DNA of 9,870 nucleotides from an uncultured Selenomonadaceae bacterium (GTDB lineage: Bacteria; Bacillota; Negativicutes; Selenomonadales; Selenomonadaceae), in NCBI GenBank assembly GCA_905233325.1, contig CAJODU010000046.1:1-9870 (forward strand). Reading direction: 5' to 3'. Below the pieces are notes generated by a model. It did no database searches. It had not been told where the DNA came from and was given only the letters and a program-made list of their open reading frames with translations. The first letter of the stretch is position 1. Every line of letters starts with the position of its first letter. This document shows, one piece after another, positions 4,662 through 9,870 of the stretch. The translations under genes and the position numbers were made by a program.

Positions 4662-6077
4662 TTACTTGTTCATAAACGGCAATCTTCCAAGCAAATCGCC
4701 AATAGATGGCATTTTTTTGCCTCCCTTGCCTTTTTTGGATTTTTTGCCTTTGACTTTTTTGGATTGTTGCGCTTGTTGAGTTTTCATCTTGCGCATCATC
4801 TTTTTCATTTCGTTGAACTGCTTTATCAGACGATTGACATCTTGGACGCGTGTGCCGCTGCCCATTGCAATCCTCTTTCGGCGTTTAGCATCAATAATAT
4901 CAACATTTTCACGCTCTTTGGGCGTCATGGAGAGTATGATTGCCTCCATGTGGCGGACTTCTTTGCCATCAAGATCAAGATCAACGCCGCCGAGTTTCTT
5001 TTTGAGACTGCTAAGACCCGGTATCATACCCAAAATATCATTCAAAGAACCAAGTTTTTTGACTTGCTGAAGTTGATCAAGAAAATCAGCCAAAGTAAAT
5101 TCTTCATTCTTGATTTTTTTGACCATCTTCTCGGCAGTCTGGACATCTATAGTGGACTGTGCCTTCTCAATGAGTGAGAGTACATCACCCATGCCGAGAA
5201 TACGAGACGCCATTCTGTCAGGGTGGAAAACCTCCAGTGGTTCCAATTTCTCACCCATACCGACGAATTTAATCGGGCAGCCGGTTGCAGCCTTGACAGA
5301 GAGAGCCGCACCGCCTCTGGCATCACCATCTAATTTTGTAAGGACAATACCATTAACTTCAAGTGTATCATGGAAAGTTTGAGCGACATTGACGGCCTCT
5401 TGACCAAGCATTGAGTCAATCACGAGAAGGATTTCATGCGGATTGACTTTAGCCTTGATATCCTTGAGTTCTTGCATTAACTTTTCATCAATCTGCAGAC
5501 GACCGGCAGTATCAATAATTACAACATCTTTTGCATGTGAATCAGCATAAGCAATAGAGTCCTCAGAAATTTTGACGGCATCTTGTATATCTTCAGTGAA
5601 GACCGGCACATCAACATTTTTCCCGACTACTTGAAGTTGCTTAATAGCTGCAGGACGATATATATCAGCCGCTACCAGCACAGGATGCTTACCTTGCTTT
5701 TTGAGTGAAAGAGCCAGCTTACCGGCAGAAGTAGTCTTACCGGAACCCTGCAGACCAACCATTAAAATAACTGTCGGAGGTTTTGAAGAGATATTTAAAC
5801 GGCTTTCTTTACCGCCCATAAGCTGCGTCAATTCCTCATCGACTATCTTAATGACAGCTTGGGCAGGTGTCAAAGTATCCAGAACATCACTGCCGAGAGC
5901 ACGCGTCTTGACATTTCTCTCGAACTGCCTGACAATTTTATAGTTGACATCAGCCGAAAGTAAAGCCATACGCACATCACGCATCGCCTTATCAATATCT
6001 TCTTCAGTTAATTTTCCGTGACTGCGGAGCTTTCTAAAAGCCTCTTGCAGACTATTGGACAGGCTTTCAAAAATCAT
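4662..6077 (-). CDS. ffh: Signal recognition particle protein Ffh (SRP54)
   Basis: 471 residues, in the usual range of 440-480. Ffh binds 4.5S/SRP RNA and signal sequences of nascent membrane proteins and delivers ribosomes to FtsY at the membrane. The N domain spans about 1-95. The GTPase G domain has GLQGSGKTT (108-116) as P-loop, DTAGR (189-193), TKLDGDARGG (247-256) and a GxGE/D-type FVGMGEKLEPLEVF. The methionine-rich M domain runs from about 300 to 435, with FLDQLQQVKKLGSLNDILGMIPG and RRKRIAMGSGTRVQDVNRLIKQF, the SRP RNA-binding helix-turn-helix. A lysine-rich tail (KKVKGKKSKKGKGGKK) precedes a final MPSIGDLLGRLPF segment. AGGAAAG lies 4 bases before the ATG. The usual upstream neighbour ylxM is absent; two tRNA genes sit there instead. 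No clear promoter lies in the 64 bases between them, so ffh may be read from the tRNA promoter. Confidence 0.98.
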   Translation of the reverse strand: MIFESLSNSLQEAFRKLRSHGKLTEEDIDKAMRDVRMALLSADVNYKIVRQFERNVKTRALGSDVLDTLTPAQAVIKIVDEELTQLMGGKESRLNISSKPPTVILMVGLQGSGKTTSAGKLALSLKKQGKHPVLVAADIYRPAAIKQLQVVGKNVDVPVFTEDIQDAVKISEDSIAYADSHAKDVVIIDTAGRLQIDEKLMQELKDIKAKVNPHEILLVIDSMLGQEAVNVAQTFHDTLEVNGIVLTKLDGDARGGAALSVKAATGCPIKFVGMGEKLEPLEVFHPDRMASRILGMGDVLSLIEKAQSTIDVQTAEKMVKKIKNEEFTLADFLDQLQQVKKLGSLNDILGMIPGLSSLKKKLGGVDLDLDGKEVRHMEAIILSMTPKERENVDIIDAKRRKRIAMGSGTRVQDVNRLIKQFNEMKKMMRKMKTQQAQQSKKVKGKKSKKGKGGKKMPSIGDLLGRLPFMNK

Positions 6078-6141
6078 AAATCTTTCCTATCTGTCAAAAC
6101 TAATAGACACCACTTTCAGCAGTGCCGCCATAAACAAAAAA

Positions 6142-6215
6142 TGGAGGCGACACCCAGAATCGAACTGGGGATAGAGGTTTTGCAGACCTCGGCCTTACCA
6201 CTTGGCTATATCGCC
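6142..6215 (-). tRNA. tRNA-Cys (anticodon GCA)
   Basis: A complete cloverleaf can be folded. The acceptor is GGCGATA with TGTCGCC (one G-U pair), with an encoded CCA. The D arm is GCC...GGC around AAGTGGTAA. The anticodon stem GAGGT/ACCTC encloses CTGCAAA with GCA in the anticodon position. The T arm is CCCAG-TTCGATT-CTGGG. The discriminator base is U, as expected for tRNA-Cys. On the transcript it follows tRNA-Asp after 7 bases and is followed directly by six Ts. Confidence 0.97.
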
Positions 6216-6222
6216 TTTTAAA

Positions 6223-6299
6223 TGGCGACCCGGATCGGACTTGAACCGACGACCTCCGCCGTGACAGGGCGGCATTCTAACCAACTAAACTACCGGGCC
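6223..6299 (-). tRNA. tRNA-Asp (anticodon GUC)
   Basis: A 77-base cloverleaf with encoded CCA. The acceptor is GGCCCGG with CCGGGTC, and the discriminator is G, the standard aspartate identity base. The anticodon stem CCGCC/GGCGG encloses CTGTCAC with anticodon GTC. The T arm is centred on GGTTCAAGTCC. It is the first gene of the tRNA pair, with the consensus-like promoter at 6343-6371 giving a leader of about 36 bases. Confidence 0.97.
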
Positions 6300-6342
6300 G
6301 TTTATCGAAAGTTGAGGCAAAATCTCGCCACCAACGAAAAGA

Positions 6343-6371
6343 ATTATACACCTTAAAATCATTTAAGTCAA
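6343..6371 (-). promoter_or_regulatory. SigA-type promoter for tRNA-Asp/tRNA-Cys (and possibly ffh)
   Basis: The minus strand carries TTGACT (6366-6371), a 17-base spacer and a perfect TATAAT (6343-6348). The -10 is about 44 bases upstream of the tRNA-Asp 5' end. The rest of the interval up to 6450 is T-rich filler in which I see no gene. Confidence 0.75.
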
Positions 6372-6452
6372 GAGGAATTTTTAATTTTTTTTTGCAATGC
6401 GACTTTTCAATCTTCACTGATTTTTTCATTTTTAGATAAATTACAAAAAAAC

Positions 6453-6481
6453 TTGCATTTTCTATACAGCTTTGCTATAAT
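6453..6481 (+). promoter_or_regulatory. SigA-type promoter with extended -10 for the calcium ATPase gene
   Basis: TTGCAT (6453-6458), a 17-base spacer and TATAAT (6476-6481) preceded by TGC, forming an extended -10. The start codon at 6532 lies about 50 bases downstream, leaving a leader of roughly 40 bases, too short for a riboswitch. It is divergent from the tRNA promoter. Confidence 0.75.
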
Positions 6482-6531
6482 CGTTGACGTGTTTCGGTAC
6501 ATTTTGACAAAATATTTTAGGAAGTGATTTG

Positions 6532-9192
6532 ATGAAGATAACAGGCTTGACTGACGCTCAAGTGGCGGAGTCTAAGGCTAAATACGGCGATAATCGAATT
6601 ACCGAACAGGCTCGTGAAGGTTTTTGGGATAAACTCAAAGGAAACTTCGACGACCCTATCATCAAGATTTTGATATTCGCCCTGGTGTTGAATGTATTCT
6701 TTGCCTTCATGGGTAAAGCTGAATGGTATGAGTCTGTTGGTATAGCTATGGCGGTTATACTCGCGACTGGTGTATCAACTTTTTCTGAATATCGCAACGA
6801 ATCGGCGTTCCAAGCCCTCCAAGCGGAGGCCTCGCTGATTAAGTGTAAAGTTTATCGTAATGGCACAGTTACCGAAATTCCAATCAATGATATAGTTATG
6901 GGTGACTGCGTTCTTCTGCAGACAGGCGACAAAATCCCTGCCGACGGCGTTGTCATTGACGGCTCCATTCAAGTCGATCAGTCAATCCTCAACGGTGAGG
7001 CTAAGGAAGAGAACAAAGTCCCTGCACCGAATGAGGCGGCTGATTCCGAGGCAGCGGCAAGCACAGACTTCCTCAATCCTCACAAATGTTTCCGCGGGGC
7101 AGTCGTTGCCGGCGGCAGTGCTGTAATGAGAACAGTCACTCTCGGCGACGCTACACTCTACGGTAAGATTGCCGGCGAACTGCAGACTGATGAAGATCGT
7201 GACACTCCACTCAAACTCAAGCTCGGCGATCTTGCGGAACAGATCAGCAAATTCGGTTATATTGGCGGTGTTGCGATTGCACTTGCTTACATCTTCGACA
7301 AGCTCATCATTCACAACGGCTTTGATATGGCTGCGGTGACGGCTTTCTGCTCTGCCGATCCCATGAGTGTGCTTAATGTCATCGTTGAGGCTGTCATGCT
7401 CGCCGTTATCATTATAGTTATGGCTGTGCCTGAAGGTCTGCCGCTGATGATTGCAATCGTCTCTGCGCAGAATATGGGCAAGATGCTCAAAGACAACGTC
7501 CTCGTCCGCAAGATCAGCGGTATTGAGACGGCAGGCTCACTCAACCTGCTCTTCAGCGATAAGACAGGCACAATCACCAAAGGTCAGCTTGAAGTTGTGA
7601 CATTCTTGGACGGTACAGCAAAATTCACTGAAAAGTTTGAAGAACTCAGCAAGCAGAAACAAGAGTTGGTTTCCGTTTCGATAAGAAATAACAACGGTGC
7701 AGTAATCAGCGGCAGCGACATAGTCGGCGGCAACATGACAGACCGCGCCCTCCTCGGATTCCTCATTGGCAAGGACAATCCCGTTGATGTCAGTGTCGTT
7801 GACACCGTTCCATTCGACAGTGCCAAAAAATATTCAATGGCAAGGGTCAAGGGCAACTATTCCATGTGGCTCTTGAAGGGTGCGCCTGAGCGTCTTCTTG
7901 ACAAGTGTTCATACTACTATGATGATAGCGGCAAGAAACAAAACTTCACTAAAGAGGCAATCTCCGCCGTCAATGATAAGATTGATGAACTCGCCAACCG
8001 CGCAATCAGAACGTTAGCCCTTGTGACTTATGAAGGTGAAGTCAAAGACGGCGAAGTTCCCGACACAGGACTCACTTTCGTCGGCGTGACAGGTATTCGT
8101 GATGATGTCCGTCCTGACGCGATCAAGGCTATTGAGCAGGTTCACAAGGCGGGCGTACAGGTTGTCATGATCACCGGCGACCGCAAGGAAACTGCCCAAG
8201 CGATTGCTAAAGAGGCGGGACTTATTGATATTAACGACGCCATAGTCATTACCAGTGCCGAACTCAACGAGATGAGTGACGACGAAGTAAAGGCTAAACT
8301 GCCGAAGTTCCGCGTTATTGCCCGTGCTCTGCCGACTGATAAGAGCCGCCTTGTCCGCCTTGCACAGGAGCTCAATCTTGTTGTCGGTATGACAGGCGAC
8401 GGCGTCAATGATTCCCCTGCCCTCAAGAAAGCTGATGTCGGCTTTGCAATGGGCGGAGGCACGGAAGTCGCAAAAGAGGCCTCAGAGATCGTTATTCTCG
8501 ACGACAACTTCAAATCAATCGGCAAGGCTATCCTCTACGGCCGCACAATCTTCAATTCTATTCGTAAGTTTATCATCTTCCAGCTCACAATCAACGTCGC
8601 TGCAGTTCTGATCTCCTTCGTCTGTCCGTTGATTGAGCTTGAAAATCCTTTGACAATCACACAGATACTCTGGGTCAACCTCGTTATGGATACCCTCGCT
8701 GCTCTTGCCTTCGGTGGTGAGCCTGCCCTTGACAGGTACATGGACGAAAAGCCGAAACAGCGCGACGAGCATATCATAAGCAAATATATGTACAGTGCGA
8801 TTGGCGTCGGTGCACTCTGGTCGTTCGGTGCCGGTCTCTTCTTCCTGCTGAGTAACTTCTCTCACGAACACTTCAGGGTTGGTGAGACTGACGCGAATAT
8901 GTACTTGATGACAGGCTACTTTGCCTTCTTCATCTTCACCGCCGTCTTCAACGCCTTCAACGCGAGGACGGATCAACTTAACCTCTTCGACAACATCGGC
9001 GGCAATACAGGCTTTTTGAATGTTATGGCGTTGATTGTCGTTGTTCAAGTGATTATGACTTACATCGGCGACGTTATCCTCCGTTGTTTTGGTTTGACGG
9101 CGTCGGAATGGGTATTCGTCATTGCAATGGCATTTACAATTATACCTGTTGACTTGATTCGTAAAACTATCGTTGGCAGCTCCGCCAAGTAA
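6532..9192 (+). CDS. P-type calcium-transporting ATPase (type IIB, PMCA-type)
   Basis: 886 residues. P-type pump predicted to export Ca2+ across the cytoplasmic membrane at the cost of ATP. The cation-ATPase N-terminal domain covers about 1-40, with TM1 near 43-60 and TM2 near 68-85. Other signatures: TM4 MAVPEGLP (297-304, Glu301), phosphorylation motif DKTGTIT with Asp343, nucleotide-binding KGAPERLL (from 449), MITGDRKET, GDGVNDSPALKKADVGFAMG (Asp623, Asp627), TM5 FQLTINVA (Asn688) and TM6 LWVNLVMDTLAALAFGGEPAL (Asn716, Asp720). The Glu/Asn/Asp set on TM4/5/6 matches the single Ca2+ site of PMCA/PMR1-type pumps. The hinge TGES is NGEA at 154-157, keeping the catalytic Glu. More membrane segments follow to the end; there is no calmodulin-type tail. 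I start at ATG 6532 rather than TTG 6529 because AGGA ends 9 bases before it. It is monocistronic, with its own promoter and terminator. Ca2+ over Mn2+ is likely, not proven. Confidence 0.93.
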   Translation: MKITGLTDAQVAESKAKYGDNRITEQAREGFWDKLKGNFDDPIIKILIFALVLNVFFAFMGKAEWYESVGIAMAVILATGVSTFSEYRNESAFQALQAEASLIKCKVYRNGTVTEIPINDIVMGDCVLLQTGDKIPADGVVIDGSIQVDQSILNGEAKEENKVPAPNEAADSEAAASTDFLNPHKCFRGAVVAGGSAVMRTVTLGDATLYGKIAGELQTDEDRDTPLKLKLGDLAEQISKFGYIGGVAIALAYIFDKLIIHNGFDMAAVTAFCSADPMSVLNVIVEAVMLAVIIIVMAVPEGLPLMIAIVSAQNMGKMLKDNVLVRKISGIETAGSLNLLFSDKTGTITKGQLEVVTFLDGTAKFTEKFEELSKQKQELVSVSIRNNNGAVISGSDIVGGNMTDRALLGFLIGKDNPVDVSVVDTVPFDSAKKYSMARVKGNYSMWLLKGAPERLLDKCSYYYDDSGKKQNFTKEAISAVNDKIDELANRAIRTLALVTYEGEVKDGEVPDTGLTFVGVTGIRDDVRPDAIKAIEQVHKAGVQVVMITGDRKETAQAIAKEAGLIDINDAIVITSAELNEMSDDEVKAKLPKFRVIARALPTDKSRLVRLAQELNLVVGMTGDGVNDSPALKKADVGFAMGGGTEVAKEASEIVILDDNFKSIGKAILYGRTIFNSIRKFIIFQLTINVAAVLISFVCPLIELENPLTITQILWVNLVMDTLAALAFGGEPALDRYMDEKPKQRDEHIISKYMYSAIGVGALWSFGAGLFFLLSNFSHEHFRVGETDANMYLMTGYFAFFIFTAVFNAFNARTDQLNLFDNIGGNTGFLNVMALIVVVQVIMTYIGDVILRCFGLTASEWVFVIAMAFTIIPVDLIRKTIVGSSAK

Positions 9193-9216
9193 TATATAAA
9201 TTCCGTTCATCATTAA

Positions 9217-9254
9217 AAGAGAGTACCTGTTGCTGGCACTCTCTTCATTTTTTT
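9217..9254 (+). terminator. Rho-independent terminator of the calcium ATPase gene
   Basis: AAGAGAGT (9217-9224) pairs with ACTCTCTT (9238-9245). Two further C-G pairs follow inside after one mismatch. Seven Ts (9248-9254) follow the stem. It begins 24 bases after the stop codon. Confidence 0.85.
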
Positions 9255-9259
9255 GTCGA

Positions 9260-9288
9260 TTGTCAAACCAGATTGATTGTGATAGAAT
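9260..9288 (+). promoter_or_regulatory. SigA-type promoter for larE
   Basis: TTGTCA (9260-9265), a 17-base spacer and TAGAAT (9283-9288) preceded by TGA, an extended -10. The larE ATG lies about 31 bases downstream. It starts right after the T-run of the preceding terminator. Confidence 0.65.
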
Positions 9289-9319
9289 AAATTTCAACTT
9301 TATGTAGAGAGGTAAGTTT

Positions 9320-9870
9320 ATGTCAGCTATATTTGAGAAATGTGAACGCTTGAAAAATTATCTGCAGGAGCTGGGAAGTGTGGCGGTGGCTTTCTCCGGC
9401 GGTGTGGATTCAACTTTCTTACTAAAAACTGCCCACGATGTCCTTGGTGATAAGGCAGTCGCCATAACGGCATCATCAAACTTGTTCCCAAGGCGTGAGC
9501 TTAAAGAGTCCTCCGCCTTCTGCAAGGGCGAAAATATCCGTCAAGTCATCTTCAGTGTTGACGAGCTTGCCATTGAAGGCTTTCAAAAAAATCCGCCGAA
9601 TCGCTGCTATCTCTGCAAGCGTGCCATATTCACTAAAATCAAGGAAATCGCGGCAAAGAATCATCTTTCCTGTGTTGCTGAAGGTTCCAACATGGACGAT
9701 AACGGCGACTATCGCCCCGGTATGCAAGCGATTGCCGAGCTTGACATCAAAAGTCCGCTGCGTCAAGCTGAACTCTACAAGCAGGAGATTCGCGAACTCT
9801 CCAAAGAGTTGGGACTTCCCACTTGGGACAAGCCCTCGTTTGCCTGTCTTGCCTCAAGATTCGTCTATGG
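9320..9870 (+). CDS. larE: ATP-dependent sacrificial sulfur transferase LarE (partial, 3' end outside window)
   Basis: 183 codons are visible of a protein that is normally about 270-280 residues. LarE activates the pyridinium dinucleotide precursor made by LarB and supplies sulfur for the nickel-pincer cofactor of lactate racemase and related enzymes. The PP-loop SGGVDS sits at residues 26-31 (AVAFSGGVDSTFLL). Then come NPPNRCYLCKRAIF, EGSNMDDNGDYRPGMQAI, SPLRQAELYKQEIRELS and LGLPTWDKPSFACLASRF. Cys176, in FACLASR, falls at the same number as the sacrificial cysteine of Lactobacillus plantarum LarE. Whether it is the sacrificial type or the [4Fe-4S] type, which uses additional downstream cysteines, cannot be seen here. 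GAGAGG lies 7 bases before the ATG. The gene follows its own promoter and the ATPase terminator, so it is independently expressed. larB and larC, if clustered, would lie to the right. Confidence 0.93.
   Translation, partial: MSAIFEKCERLKNYLQELGSVAVAFSGGVDSTFLLKTAHDVLGDKAVAITASSNLFPRRELKESSAFCKGENIRQVIFSVDELAIEGFQKNPPNRCYLCKRAIFTKIKEIAAKNHLSCVAEGSNMDDNGDYRPGMQAIAELDIKSPLRQAELYKQEIRELSKELGLPTWDKPSFACLASRFVY

Noticed and set aside
6372..6450. T-rich tract as a terminator or small RNA gene
   Set aside because: No stem precedes the T runs on either strand. It appears to be plain AT-rich promoter-flanking DNA.
6482..6531. Riboswitch upstream of the calcium ATPase (for example yybP-ykoY type)
   Set aside because: The leader from the mapped-looking promoter is only about 40 bases and has no stable hairpin.
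8515..9297. 260-codon minus-strand frame antisense to the ATPase 3' end
   Set aside because: It lies opposite a conserved ATPase frame, has no family motifs and no ribosome site, and its codon pattern is a by-product of the ATPase gene.

Overview
The window looks like a chromosomal segment of a low-to-mid GC Firmicute, most likely of the Negativicutes (Selenomonas/Megamonas-type). This rests on the order ffh, rpsP, khpA, ylqD, rimM, trmD, which is a Firmicutes arrangement that includes ylqD. A PMCA-type calcium ATPase, a larE gene and an RTX-like fragment with an LQRFA N-terminus also fit. The taxonomic call is from memory of these families, not from a search.

Layout: (1) Positions 1-1505 are an AT-rich accessory stretch. 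It holds the start of a zinc-ribbon protein (minus, cut by the window edge), an XRE-type repressor (plus), an unrecognised acidic 144-residue protein (minus) convergent with the repressor, and a poorly coding interval. That interval contains palindromes, a long hairpin, a micro-ORF and a truncated RTX-like N-terminus. (2) Positions 1506-6299, all on the minus strand, form a translation and protein-targeting block. In transcription order it reads tRNA-Asp(GUC), tRNA-Cys(GCA), ffh, then from a new promoter rpsP and khpA, an internal terminator, then ylqD, rimM, trmD and pgeF. trmD and pgeF overlap by 4 bases. (3) Positions 6300-6531 form a divergent promoter region with one consensus-like promoter for the tRNAs and one for the ATPase. 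(4) Positions 6532-9192 encode a P-type Ca2+ ATPase, followed by a good Rho-independent terminator. (5) From 9260 a promoter drives larE, which runs off the right edge.

Functionally the minus-strand block groups SRP targeting (Ffh), ribosome assembly and 30S maturation (S16, RimM), RNA binding (KhpA), tRNA m1G37 modification (TrmD) and a laccase-domain enzyme acting on purine nucleosides (PgeF). The plus-strand right half holds metal-related functions: Ca2+ export, and LarE, which supplies sulfur for the nickel-pincer cofactor.

I found no clear new multi-gene system. The most unusual material lies at 1-1505: regulator-associated palindromes, an unknown acidic protein, an 88-base hairpin flanked by TCAA repeats, and a decayed RTX-like gene abutting pgeF. 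In the ATPase, the A-domain TGES motif reads NGEA.
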